DNA from: Cherax quadricarinatus
Lineage: Eukaryota; Arthropoda; Malacostraca; Decapoda; Parastacidae
Assembly: GCF_038502225.1 (NCBI RefSeq)
Contig: NC_091293.1
Span: forward strand, 14,917,061-14,981,060
Reading direction: 5' to 3'
Length of the DNA stretch: 64,000 bases
Part shown: piece after piece, positions 9,609 to 20,081 of the stretch
Numbering within the stretch: position 1 is the first letter of the stretch
How the letters are laid out: each line of letters begins with the position of its first letter
Translations under genes and position numbers: made by a program
The notes under the pieces: generated by a model
Databases searched by the model: none
The model's input: the letters and a program-made list of their open reading frames with translations, nothing else
What the model was told of the DNA's origin: nothing

Positions 9609-10933
9609 AAAAACGCAATATCTAATAATGATACAGATCTCCAGTGAATACTAGAAAGGACTGCCCTTCTAGCATCCAGCCTGTTACTGGGTTTTTGTAA
9701 CAAGTAGTCAGTATCCTGGTCCAGTTATCCATTAGAATTTAGTAAGATTCAATAGTGCTTCAGGATTACAACTGGTAGGCTACTAACTAAAGAAATTAAA
9801 ATTTAATAAGTTTATTAATAACAATAAAGTTGTCTAGGCGAATAATATCAAAGTAAATTATAGTAATCAATTGAATATAATATAGGATACAAGTTGCTAC
9901 ACTTCTCTGGTGTACAGTAGTATTGTGCTGAAGGCAAATATCACATCTTTATGGCTTTTAAGTACCGTCTGGTACATTGTTAACATTTAATAACATAATA
10001 CAAATATATATAAGTAAGTTTATGTGTATGTGTGTAAGTGCTCTAAGTAGTTCGCTATGTCTCAAGACTCGACTAGACTTAACCAGTGACTGACTAAAAG
10101 TCCTCACATAAACTAACTTCTTGACCAACCTGGCAATCAGAACAGCTTGCTTGAACAATAAAACGACTGCTAAGCCGAACAGCAATATAACAAGCAACAG
10201 CGACATAGAATCGGGAACAAGGAGATAATATAACGACACTAAGTAGGGACCATCTGCAGATCCTCCACAAAAGTCACAAAACTTCCATACTACTGAATCT
10301 AAGTTCAGCATTAGAAAATCCCCGACTCTGACAGTACACAGATACCAGTATAAATTAGGTTAGAAGCTACAGCTCAGAACCTGAGTTTGTCAGAGTGTCT
10401 ATGCGACACACAATCTCAGTACAACGTCGAAAATCACTAAGTCTAGGCCATGCTCTGTGAACAGAGTTGTACAGACCCAAAAACAAGAAAGCGACAGAGA
10501 CGATCTTCCAACAAGAGCCAGCAAGGGAGAGCTAGAGAGGCATGTCTTGTTGGAAGCAACGTCAAACAGACAAGAGCAAGCGCAGGCCAGGCAGTCTCTC
10601 CTCCAGGTGAGGTGTGATCACCCCACCCTGATCATGTGACTCTCCGTGGACTGCTGCTGCCCACCAACTACAGAGAAGACGGCAGCGAAACGAGCAGAGC
10701 GATAATTACAGTAGTTAGACAATGCTGTCAGCTACTTAACACTCTCGAACTATGAGGACTGAATAATATATAAATGTTGCATCCTACCTAATAATATAAC
10801 TAAGTCAAATAATAATATAAAGCAATATATTTACAATTTAGCTAATATCGCAAATATAAGCAATATAAAATTATATGAACAGGTAATATACATTACAGGT
10901 AATATACATTGTGACCCATTCAGGTGTCGCAAT
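9605..10933. other. Unassigned 1.3-kb region with one hydrophobic small frame
   Basis: A 117-codon minus-strand frame (9958-10311) contains a strongly hydrophobic run (MSLLLVILLFGLAVVLLF) that would span a membrane, followed by basic residues. I do not recognise it. It could be the C-terminal tail of an envelope-like frame of an LTR element, but no LTR pair or other motif supports that. The 10740-10920 stretch is AT-rich with repeated AATATA blocks. A CG- and purine-rich segment at 10440-10700 has no evident frame. Confidence 0.3.
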
Positions 10934-10960
10934 AGTGTGTGTGTGTGTGTGTGTGTGTGT
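10934..10960. repeat. (TG)n microsatellite, 3' tail of the adjacent CR1-type fragment
   Basis: The short TG run directly abuts TTGTGGTTGCAG, the 3' end (antisense) of the CR1-type family seen repeatedly in this window. Confidence 0.8.
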
Positions 10961-11392
10961 TGTGGTTGCAGTGGCCGATTCATAGCTGCTAATCCCATCT
11001 CTTAGCTGATAGCTACTAGGTCACTCTCTCTCTGTTCCATGAGCTTCATTATACTTCTTAAAACTATGTATGGATCCTGCCTACACTATTTCCCTCTTCA
11101 GATTCTTCCACTTCCTGATGTCTCTAAGGCTAAAGAAATACTTTTAAAACATCCCTATTACCCATCTTAGTTGTTAACTTCCAGTTGTCTCTCCTTGTTC
11201 CTGTGTCACATCTCTGAAACATTCTGGCCCTGTCCACCTTATCATTTCTTCTCAGTATTTAATGCATCATTATCATATCCTCTCTTATTCTCCTGTCCTC
11301 CAGTGTCGTCAGGTTGATTTCCCCTAACATCTTCTCGTAGGACATACCCTTTAACTCCGGGACTAGTCTTGCTGCAAACTTTTGCACTTTAC
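10961..11392 (-). mobile_element. CR1-type LINE 3' fragment a
   Basis: The block order GTGGTTGCAG - GCTACTAGGTCACTCTC - AAACTATGTATGGATCCTGC - TTCCACTTCCTGA - GAAATACTT - TCCTCTCTTATTCTCCTG - TCGTCAGGTTGATTTCCC - GGGACTAGTCTTG is shared with the fragments at 12322, 14127, 21501, 22041, 36833 and 37633. On the minus strand these encode the region after the RT domain (a VRPILEYAAPVWN-type segment in the better copies). This copy has multiple indels and no open frame. Confidence 0.85.
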
Positions 11393-11401
11393 ACAATCAA
11401 G

Positions 11402-11943
11402 CACACAAGAGAGAGAAAATCTTATGACGACGTTTCGGTCCGACTTGGGACCATTCACAAGTCACACTGACAGTAGAGAATGAGTGAGCCAGTATACTGT
11501 GCATTGGCGAGGAGGACAGAGACTGGAGAAAGATAGGAAAAAAAATGGTGGAAGAAGTGGTCGACATAGTAGAATGTACAGGGAATATTTTTTTGCCAAA
11601 AGAAATAGAAAGGGGAGAGGCAATAGTAATAGTAGTAGAAAAAGTAGAAGGTAGAAGCAGTAATAGTAATAAAGAAGTAGTAGTCGTAGTAGTGTAGTTG
11701 TAGTAGTAGAAGTAAAGTCTAAGGATAAGAAAAAGGAGCACTGAAGGAGAGCTAAGAACCCACAAGGGATCGGACCAAAAACACAGGAAAAAAAACACTG
11801 ACGTACAGAACACACTAGTCAGAAGAAAGGAAAAAACAAAGAAAGAAATAAGGAAAAGTAGGAAAGGGGAAGGGAAAAGGAGAGAAGAAAGGATCAGGTC
11901 GAGTCACGAATGTCGGACCGAAACGTCGTTATAAGTTTCTCTC
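11402..11943. mobile_element. Foldback element F4 with hammerhead-like core
   Basis: The ends share GACGTTTCGGTCCGA and TGACGACGTTTCGGTCC-type sequence in inverted orientation (11420-11450 versus 11912-11940) around a ~450-bp A/G-rich interior. On the minus strand the left arm reads TTGTGAA (11460-11454), one T, a 5-bp stem GGTCC/GGACC with loop, GAAA (11436-11433), then CGTCGTC. The last block could form a minimal stem III ending in the canonical GUC cleavage triplet at 11428-11426. The right arm keeps GGACCGAAACGTCG but has lost half of the stem. No protein is encoded; the interior frames are low-complexity. Confidence 0.7.
11426..11460 (-). ncRNA. Hammerhead-like motif of F4
   Basis: The core reads UUGUGAA - U - GGUCC(CAAGUC)GGACC - GAAACGUCGUC. 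Relative to the canonical core it differs at positions 3, 6 and 8 and has one extra base before stem II. Stem III would be only 2 bp with a GUC triloop. Confidence 0.35.
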
Positions 11944-11984
11944 CCTCCTATATACAGGTTATTTGTGAATTGTTCCATTCATGG

Positions 11985-12318
11985 AATTGTGCATTTTTGT
12001 CCTTTCTCCAATTTCTTGACATGTTTGACAAGGTGTGGCTTCCATTCTCCAATATTGGCCTGACGTGCACAGTGTAGTGTCCAGGCACCCGTATGCTGCA
12101 GCAGTTATTTGGTTGTTGTGCATATAAGGTGATGTGCTCGGTATGATACTTACCCCAAGATCCTTTTCCTTGAGTATGTTTTGCAGCCTCAGACATCTTA
12201 GACTGTACTCCGTCTGCGGTCTTCTTTGTCCTTCCTCAAGCTTAATGATTTTGCACTTGGTGCGGTTAAACACCATTTTTCGGATTAGGATTTCAGCCTG
12301 TCTAGATCACCTGTATTC
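11985..12318 (-). mobile_element. CR1-type LINE 3' fragment b
   Basis: It carries the 5'-ward part of the same family: TTCTTGACATG, AGGTGTGG-TTCCAT, TATGCTGCAGCAGTTATTTG, ACCCCAAGATCCTTTTCC and CTGTACTCCGTCTGCGG. On the minus strand one frame gives TKCKIIKLEEGQRRPQTEYS followed by ILKEKDLGV and ITAAAYGCL. This is the known post-RT segment linking the last RT motif to the C-terminal domain. A frame change occurs before CRPILE-equivalent sequence. Confidence 0.8.
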
Positions 12319-12321
12319 ACC

Positions 12322-12866
12322 TAATTGTGCTCACCTAATTGTGGTTTCAGGGGTTGAGTTCTAGTTCCTGTCCCCGCCTCATCACTGGTCACTACCAAGT
12401 CACTCTCTCCCTGCTCCGTGAGCTTTATCATACCTTTTTTAAAGCTATGTATTGATCGTGCCTCCTATACAAACCTTTCCAGACTATTCCACTTCCTGAC
12501 AATTCTATGACTGAAGAAATACTTCCTAACATCCCTGTGATTCATCTCAGTCTTCAACTTCCAGTTGTGACCCCTCGTTGCTGTGTCTCATCTCTGGATT
12601 ATCCTATCTCTGTCCACCTTGTCGGTTCCTCTCAGTATTTTATATATCGTTATCATGTCCCCCTCCCTATCCCTCCTGTCCTCCACTGTCGTCAGGTCGA
12701 CTTCCCTTAACCTCTCCTCTTAGGACATGCCCTTCACTCCGGGACTAGTCTCGTTGCAAACCATTTGCACTTCCTGACGTGCTTGGCCAGGTGTGGGTTC
12801 CATATTGGTTTTTGCATACTCCGGTATGTGCTTGACGTACACGGTGTACAGAGTACTGAAGGAGCC
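12322..12866 (-). mobile_element. CR1-type LINE 3' fragment c
   Basis: Starts with CACCTAATTGTGGTTTCAGG and runs through the full block order to ACGTACACGGTGTACAGAG. It directly follows fragment b in the same orientation with only a few bases between them, so two partial copies lie head to tail. No frame is open through it. Confidence 0.85.
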
Positions 12867-13981
12867 AGGGTAGTTTATATTATTTTTGTTTTTTTTTGGG
12901 GTCCAATTTCAACGAAAGTTTATTCTGTGATTTAAAACGCAGTTTGTATCCTACACACTTGTTTGTATTGACTTCATTTTGCAAAATTACAAGATACTGC
13001 AAAATTGTATTTATCATAAAACCCTCACTGGCCTACAAAATTGGTAAAAGATGTACAATGTTCTAGTCAACATCAGATGGAAGTTAAAGAGTTCGATTAT
13101 CTAAATTTCATAGTTTTTTGCGAGAAATGTCAATAGAATGCATTGCAAAAATTTTGAAAATTGTGTTTTTTTTTTAAGGCCATTTTTGGGAGAATAAGAT
13201 TCAATAAAAACAAAATGGTAAAACATATTGCAAATCAACCGTGAAATTTAATAGAACCATCAATAATTTGTGAAAAAATCATGACATTCCTATTATTACT
13301 CTTCGCAAAAACTGAAAATAAATGTCAATAACTTATTTATATTTTTGTTTCTAGAAAACTATGGACATGGCGCGCCAAATCTGAGCATGTTATAAACCCC
13401 CATCATCGTTAGGTTAGGTTAGGTAAGGTTCGTCAGAAAACAGGACAAATGTTTCCTGACGCGGGTCTTAGTCAGATGATGACCCGCCTTTGGAGCTTTT
13501 GGTCATCTGACCGAGGCCTTCCGCTGGCTTACCGGTCCACCCCTTTAAAAATTATGGTCATTTATAACCAGTCTATCCCCTTCATCGTTGACAGCCCTGA
13601 GGCTACTGAGCAGCAACCACTCTGTGCTCTTCACTTTAGTTCTCACAGAAGTTGCCATGTTGAGTATTTACAATGAAACAATCATAACAATAGTAATTTT
13701 TAGAATAAAAACAACAACAACAAGAAAAACACTAATTGCCAACATGTCCTCTTGATGACAGCAAAAACATAAAATTTCATTTTTGAATAAACATACTTAG
13801 AAATATGATAGAAACAAGCTGATTGCATCAACATGCTGCCAGAATTATGCACTATATTTTTGGTAAGAAAACATTATTTTCTATAATTTTTCAACTTCAA
13901 TTTTAAAATCTCTCAAAACAAAATTCCTTGGCCCCTGAACGATTCCTTACTGAGATGTCAGAATTCTATTTTTACGTTTGC
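12867..13981. other. AT-rich spacer with a dispersed TTAGG-like repeat block
   Basis: No gene was recognised. 12880-13400 is AT-rich with oligo(T) runs. At 13411 the block GGTTAGGTTAGGTAAGGTTC is followed by GTCAGAAAACAGGACAAATG, as at 8752, and then by GATGATGACCCGCCTTTGG and a 75-codon frame without recognisable domain. 13700-13960 is again AT-rich. Confidence 0.4.
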
Positions 13982-14097
13982 TAGTCGCCCATATGCTGCA
14001 GCAGTTATTTGGTTGATATGTGCCTCAGGAGAAGTGCTCGGTAATATATTCACTCCACGATCCTTTTCCTTGAGTGAGGTTTGCAGTCTTTGGCCCC
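13982..14097 (-). mobile_element. CR1-type LINE 3' fragment d
   Basis: A short piece containing CGCCCATATGCTGCAGCAGT, TTATTTGGTTGAT, GATCCTTTTCCTTGAGTGAG and GTTTGCAGTC, matching the interior of the other fragments. Confidence 0.8.
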
Positions 14098-14126
14098 CCT
14101 GTGTATGCGAGTACTCACATAATTGT

Positions 14127-14830
14127 ACTCACCTAATTTTGGTTGCAGGAGTCATGTGGTCGTAGGGTGTGTGTTTGTTTTGTGTGTTCTTACCTATTTG
14201 TTCTTACTTATTTGTGGTTATTGGGATCAAGTCACAGCTCCTAGTCACAAATAGATTCATTCTCTCTTTGCTCCACAAGCTTTATGGTATTTCTTCCAAA
14301 AGCAATGAATGATTCTGCCTCAACTACATCACTCTTCAGACTATTCCACTTCCTGACAATTCTGTGACTGAAGAAAAACTTTCTAACATCCTGTGATTCA
14401 TCTGAGTCTTCAACTTCCAATTGTGACCCTTTGTTGCTGTGTCCCATCTCTGGAACATCCTGTCCCTATCCATCTTTTCAGTTCCTCTCAGTATTTTGTA
14501 TGTTATCATATTCCACTATATTTCATGTGCATAAATGTCATCAGGTCGATTTCCCTTAACCTCTCCTCGTTGAACATACCCCTTAGCTCAGGGACTAGTC
14601 TTGTTGCAAACCTTTGCTCTTTCCTAAATTTTTTAACGTGCTTGACAAGGTGTGTGTTCCATACTGGTGCTCCATAGTTCAATATGGGCCTGACGAACAT
14701 GGTGTACAGATGGAGCTACACAGTCTTCAATAATTCCTTGCTAAGGTGTCGAAACGTTAATCTAAGGTTAGTCAGGAGCCCATATGCTGCAGTAGTTATT
14801 TGGTTGATGTGCGCCTCTTCCGAGGTGCAC
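14127..14830 (-). mobile_element. CR1-type LINE 3' fragment e
   Basis: The ~700-bp piece covers most of the recurrent block order. On the minus strand 14506-14700 encodes VRPILNYGAPVWNTHLVKHV, then TRLVPELRG and a RLREIDLMT segment. 14241-14447 encodes VRKFFFSHRIVRKWNSLKSD, the very C-terminus. These two parts are the domain that follows the RT in CR1/Jockey-type LINEs. They are in different frames, separated by indels near 14450-14520. Confidence 0.87.
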
Positions 14831-14841
14831 ATCACTATTTA

Positions 14842-15150
14842 AACACACTATTTAAACACCTCGGCGGAAGTAAAAGCATCACAAGTGCTCACGTTTTTAG
14901 CTCTTTTCTGGCCTCTCCAATGTTATTGCAGGAATCATTGAAACTGTTAGAGGTCAGTAAACAAGTCGAGAAGTGAAATACAAGCTGCTGAAATTAGAAA
15001 AGGGAGGCGAGGGCTATAATTTGCATGAAACAATTTGAAAGTGAAATTAGTGCCAGAAGTTTGAGGCAGGAGGTCCAGAGATGGGCTTAGGACGTATTGC
15101 CACAAGCCAACATTATTGCAAATTCAAAAAGAATAAGTGTGACCTAAGGC
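14842..15150 (+). repeat. Dispersed ~310-bp repeat, copy 2
   Basis: Inverted partner of 9150-9533, without the internal (TA)n. It begins CTATTTAAACACCTCGGCGG and ends near CAAATTCAAAAAGAATAAGT. It is non-coding as far as can be seen. Confidence 0.75.
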
Positions 15151-15358
15151 AGAGAGTTTTTTTTTTTTTATATTTTATTTAAAACTCAGGTACAAAATAT
15201 ATGGGTACATAATCAATATGTAACAAGATACAGGCAGTGAACAATAATCAACTGTGACTACACAGTACTGAAGAAGCACATATATAATGACAGAACTGGC
15301 TGCTGCACTCAAATCAAACACCGCTTGTACGTACTGTGCTTCACATGAAAAGGTGGTC

Positions 15359-15477
15359 ATACATACATATACATATATATATATATACATATATATATAT
15401 ACACATATATATTATACACCGCTATATATATATATATATACATATACACACACACATATATATACATATATACATAT

Positions 15478-15558
<81 letters not shown>

Positions 15559-15620
15559 CACATACATACATATACATATATACATACATATACACATACA
15601 CACACATACATACATATACA
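15359..15620. repeat. Compound (TA)n/(CATATA)n microsatellite
   Basis: TA and CATATA/CACA units with a pure TA core at about 15488-15552. It lies in the presumed 3' region of the Tx1-like LINE. Confidence 0.97.
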
Positions 15621-16609
15621 ACCCACCCAGTAAAGCTTACACTCCCCCCCCCCATGAAAACGTGCCACTTTCACCTTAGATACACAGTGACAAATCTCTT
15701 ATACATACACATTTGTAAAAGCATTAAAAACTTCAATGACAATATATATATAAACACAATCCAGCCAGCTAAACGGCTGACACTATAATACAAGGAATGT
15801 CTGAACCTGATGGCTCACATCCACCATAGAACACAATCCACCCTACCCTCATATACCCTATGGTAATAATTAATATCGTGCACACTTCAACCCTCCCCCC
15901 CCATGCCTAGTAACTGTGTCTGCCGTCACCACTCAACCACCAACAGTCCTTGATAGTAATTAGCGTCTTATAATATATCACCCTAAAAACACGCTACACA
16001 CATAAACCTACCACAATAATAAATAAATTTACACATTATTCCCTCCAGCAGACAGATTATTTACACTGTCGGAGATAATCTATACATCACATCCTACAGA
16101 GAATGGACAACATTAGACATCTAAAATAATATGACATGTGTATCACATGACCTGCTATTGCAGAGATTACTTACACTCCTACCCCCCCCCCCCCAAGTGA
16201 AAAACTGACCAGTTTCACCTGGCTATACACAAGATCAAAAACTCATTCACTTGAACATATATAATGAAAATGTGAAAAAACATCTGTAACAATATATAAG
16301 CAAAAACACCCCAGGCAAGATCTTACATTATATACAATACCAAAACGTTCCAATAGTTAAAAAACAGGTATGAAACCTCATTATTATGACAAGTTACATT
16401 GCTCATATATAGGTAGACATGTATAATTACAGGTTAAAATATGCTTATATACTAACATGCTTATGTACATCCTTACAAAACATGAAGGAATCCTTAGATA
16501 AATTATAATCATCGGTGTTCACAATAACACCAAGACATTACATTGAATACCACATTGAATATCACCTCAACATCCTTCCTCACACAATTCCACACACACT
16601 CACACAATT

Positions 16610-16610
<1 letters not shown>
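15621..16610 (-). other. Presumed 3' untranslated region of the Tx1-like LINE
   Basis: This stretch has no open frame above 70 codons and no recognised gene. Two similar blocks occur, CCCCCCATGAAAACGTGCCA near 15649 and CCCCCCAAGTGAAAAACTGA near 16188, both followed by ...TTTCACCT. This suggests a local duplication within the region. Assignment to the LINE is positional. Confidence 0.5.

Positions 16611-16655
<45 letters not shown>
16611..16655. repeat. (CA)n microsatellite
   Basis: CA run of about 45 bp, 67 bp downstream (minus sense) of the ORF2 stop. Confidence 0.97.
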
Positions 16656-16661
<6 letters not shown>

Positions 16662-16721
16662 AATCGACCTCTGCAACACCCCCCCCCCTGGGAAGGCCAG
16701 CCCGTTCATTCCCCTGACCGC

Positions 16722-19700
16722 TTATAAAGACCATAAATCCCTCAAAAGAAAGTCCCTGTAGCCCTCCGAGAAATCCCTCTCCCACCTTCTACCATATATT
16801 TCCCTGTTGCGACACTTTGTTCTATAAAAGGATGCTGCTATGGCCATCCTACGTTCCTCCGCCCCTTTGTCTCTCATTGCCCATGATATATACACAAAAT
16901 CAACCATTAAGTAAGCCACTGCCCTTTGAACCTTTACCCCAACCCCACCTACATCTAAACTAAGAGCTCTCAAAACCGACAACCCTTTCCCCCCCACATA
17001 CCGGATTACTTTCCCTAACCATTCCCGCACAATCCCTAGGCTTTCACAAAAATAAACTACATGAAAAGCTGATTCATCTACCCCACAAACCTGACACATC
17101 CCACCCTCCCTTATTCGCCTATTTCGTAAAACAACCCCAGACGGCAATATTCCGTGAAGAAACCTATACATTACCTCCCTCACGCGTGGCCGGATGCGTA
17201 ACCCTTTTAATCGGCCCCAAATGTCTTCCCATGCGTACATCGGGTACACTCCTTCCGTTGCCACTACCACCCTAGGCCATATCTTCCTCTCCATGGACCC
17301 TACCCGCATGTTTCTCGGCTCTCTGACCATCATCAATAGACGCAACAACTCCTCACCATCTCTCAAATCTTGTCCCTTCCACCATCTCCGAAGATCTCCC
17401 TGCAGCATCCCCAACCCTCCACTCCCTTCCCCCCGAGCCCTTAGCAACCCATGTTTCACATATACACACTTCAACCTTCTTTCCAAATGAATTAACCCCA
17501 GCCCTCCCAAGGCCACCGGAAGTGTTACCACCTCTCTTTTCAACCAATCGCATCCTGAACCCCAGATAAAACGGAAAACTCTGCTCAACAATCTCCGGAC
17601 ATCCCCATACACCAAAGGGTACAAAGCTGCCACATGCCATATTTTACTGTACAAAAGCACATTGACCACAATGACCCTCTGGTGTAGCGTAAGATGTGTC
17701 GGCCTCAATCCTGACAATCTTCCCAATACCCTATCTACCACACCCTTTGAATTATTCTCCCTCGCCATCTGAGCATTACCCATATACACAACTCCACAAA
17801 TTTTCACCCGGTCCACGACACTCCACCTCACCCCCCCACCCCCGCCCTCCTGCCCATCCCATTCACCCAATATCATGAGCTTTGATTTATGCACATTCAC
17901 TGCCATACCTGTTGCCATCCCAAAAACATCTATAACTCTCTCCAGACCCTCCAATCCCTCCCTCCCACTCACTAGGACAGTTGTGTCATCAACGTAACCT
18001 ATGATACTGGGACTCCCACCTCGTATGTCCTCCCTTACCCCCTCCTGTATGCACATTTCCACTGCCCTATAAAACGGATTCTGTAAACATGCAAATAATA
18101 TTTGTGACAACGGGCAACCTTGCCTCAATCCCCTGCCCATTTTCACATGCAACCCCACCCTCCCATTTATCTGTACACACATCCCAGCTCCCCGATATAA
18201 AGTACGTGCCCAATTCACAATGTCCTCCCCGAACCCTTGCCACTCCATGATTCTCCACAGAGCCTCCCTCTCGACACTGTCATATGCCGTTCTCCAATCC
18301 AACGCCAATACCCCACGTTCCCCCTCTTGTGGACCCTCAATAAACCTTCTAATAACCCCATGCCCCTCATACATTGATCTCCCCGGAATCCCATATTGAC
18401 CCCTCACTATTACCTTTCCAATGACCTTTTTTATACGATTTCCCAAAATTTTTGCAAAAAGTTTGTAGTCTGCACACATGAGTGATATCATCCGGTAATC
18501 TCTCACTGTGCACTGACTTTCACCCTTTGGCACCAAAACTACTAGTGCTGTCGCCTGCAAAGGTCCCAACGCACCCCTCTCTTTTATGATATTAAATAAT
18601 TGCACCAAAAAATCTTTTAATACTCCCCAATGCTGTATGTAAAACTCCGCAGGCAGCCCATCTATCCCCGGTGCCTTACCCCTGCTCATACTCATTAAAG
18701 CCGTCCACACCTCGTCCTCCACAATAGGCCCCTGTAACTGTTCCCTGTCGTCCCTGTCCAGCACACTCCGCACCCATCCCCCTGTCTCTCTTAAAGCCCC
18801 CTCTCTCACACCCACACTCCTCATATGTGCACTAAGCCAAGAATCAACATACCCTCCCATCCCCTCCGTTGTCACCAAGTCTTGTCCCTCCCTATACCCC
18901 TCGATGTCCTCAAGAACTCTCAAACCCACCATTTCCATTGCAACGCGCCGGCGCCCCTGCCCTCGCAGGACACACGCCGATGGTCTATCACCCCACATGA
19001 CCTCCTCCAACCCCCCTAAAACCCTTGCCGCATCAAACCTCTCATTTTGCACTTCCATTAGGCGTTCCTTCACTCCTTGTATGTCAGCCACAGGGGCTCC
19101 CATCCCCCCCCTTCCTCTCTCATAATACTCCCTTAACTGCCCCTCAAGATACCTAATAAGCCCATAAGCCAACTGATTCTCGTGCCTTCCCTGTCGGACA
19201 TAGAACTCTCGAATCCTCGTCTTCGCCGTCACATCCCACCATCTCAACACATCCCCATTGACTTCCATCCCTTCCCATAAGCCTTTCCACCATTGTGCAA
19301 ATAGGACCCTCCCCTCAACATCTTGAAGCAACCGAACATTCAATTTCCAATAACTCTTATACCTGTTCGGCCGACCCTCCCATCCCAAATCCACCAAAAC
19401 ACCTCTATGATCAGAAAAAAAGACATCCAAAACCCTTACACTCCGCACCACAGCTTTCCTTGTCACGTATATCCTGTCCAGCCGTGCAGCATACCCCTGC
19501 CTCACAAAGGTGTGCTGCACCTCCCACGCCGCCCCCCCCTCTACATCCACCAACCCCACCCCTGTTAACAGGTCCCTCAGAACGCCAGAACAATATCCTG
19601 CTCCCCTAGGTTCCACATCCTTGCGGCGTATAACGCAATTCCAGTCCCCTCCCACCACAGCTAATGCTGGAAGCGACCTTAAGTGATACACCAACACTTC

Positions 19701-20081
19701 ACGTACAAACTCATTCTTCACTCGACTGTCCCCCTCCGCCGGACCATAAACACACACAAAAGACATCTTATCTCTTCCCCATGTCCCATCCACTCTTATA
19801 ACCCTCCCCTCACCCCCCTCCTCACAATGATGTACAGTAAACGGGCTAGCCTCCCTCACCAAAATAGCCACTCCTCCTTTCAATCTCGTTGAGTGTGCCG
19901 CATATACAGTATACCCCTCAATCATCAACATACAACCCGGCTTGTGGTTGTGCTCTTGCACAAACACTACATCTACACCATACCTAATGAGCATCTCATG
20001 AAACCATTCACACTTCCTAGAATTTTTCAGACCATTAACATTTATAGAGAGACTCTTGAATTTGTCAATGGAGGTTTTCCT
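16722..20081 (-). CDS. LINE ORF2: APE endonuclease - reverse transcriptase - Cys motif (open to 20081; first Met at 19994)
   Basis: The frame from the first Met at 19994 is 1,090 codons. It contains FVQEHN (catalytic Glu, residue 14), VVGGDWN (116-119), RLDRIYV (~174) and FFSDHRG (194-196) of the endonuclease. The RT follows: SRGKAPGIDGLPAEFY (437-452), DYRMISLMCADYKLFAK (499-515), ALDWRTAYDSV (564-574), RQGCPLS (624-630) and GYVDDTTV (666-673, the catalytic pair). CQVCGVDESAFHVVYFC sits at 967-983. The true N-terminus lies upstream: 29 in-frame codons before that Met include SLSINVNGLKNSRK, the first endonuclease strand with its conserved Asn. They contain no ATG and overlap the end of ORF1 in the -1 frame. 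The RT loop has YVDD rather than the common YADD or FADD. No internal stop. Confidence 0.92.
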   Translation of the reverse strand, partial: RKTSIDKFKSLSINVNGLKNSRKCEWFHEMLIRYGVDVVFVQEHNHKPGCMLMIEGYTVYAAHSTRLKGGVAILVREASPFTVHHCEEGGEGRVIRVDGTWGRDKMSFVCVYGPAEGDSRVKNEFVREVLVYHLRSLPALAVVGGDWNCVIRRKDVEPRGAGYCSGVLRDLLTGVGLVDVEGGAAWEVQHTFVRQGYAARLDRIYVTRKAVVRSVRVLDVFFSDHRGVLVDLGWEGRPNRYKSYWKLNVRLLQDVEGRVLFAQWWKGLWEGMEVNGDVLRWWDVTAKTRIREFYVRQGRHENQLAYGLIRYLEGQLREYYERGRGGMGAPVADIQGVKERLMEVQNERFDAARVLGGLEEVMWGDRPSACVLRGQGRRRVAMEMVGLRVLEDIEGYREGQDLVTTEGMGGYVDSWLSAHMRSVGVREGALRETGGWVRSVLDRDDREQLQGPIVEDEVWTALMSMSRGKAPGIDGLPAEFYIQHWGVLKDFLVQLFNIIKERGALGPLQATALVVLVPKGESQCTVRDYRMISLMCADYKLFAKILGNRIKKVIGKVIVRGQYGIPGRSMYEGHGVIRRFIEGPQEGERGVLALDWRTAYDSVEREALWRIMEWQGFGEDIVNWARTLYRGAGMCVQINGRVGLHVKMGRGLRQGCPLSQILFACLQNPFYRAVEMCIQEGVREDIRGGSPSIIGYVDDTTVLVSGREGLEGLERVIDVFGMATGMAVNVHKSKLMILGEWDGQEGGGGGVRWSVVDRVKICGVVYMGNAQMARENNSKGVVDRVLGRLSGLRPTHLTLHQRVIVVNVLLYSKIWHVAALYPLVYGDVRRLLSRVFRFIWGSGCDWLKREVVTLPVALGGLGLIHLERRLKCVYVKHGLLRARGEGSGGLGMLQGDLRRWWKGQDLRDGEELLRLLMMVREPRNMRVGSMERKIWPRVVVATEGVYPMYAWEDIWGRLKGLRIRPRVREVMYRFLHGILPSGVVLRNRRIREGGMCQVCGVDESAFHVVYFCESLGIVREWLGKVIRYVGGKGLSVLRALSLDVGGVGVKVQRAVAYLMVDFVYISWAMRDKGAEERRMAIAASFYRTKCRNREIYGRRWERDFSEGYRDFLLRDLWSL

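Noticed and set aside
9958..10311. Small membrane protein gene
   Set aside because: One hydrophobic stretch in a 117-codon frame is weak evidence, with no homology recognised and no gene context.
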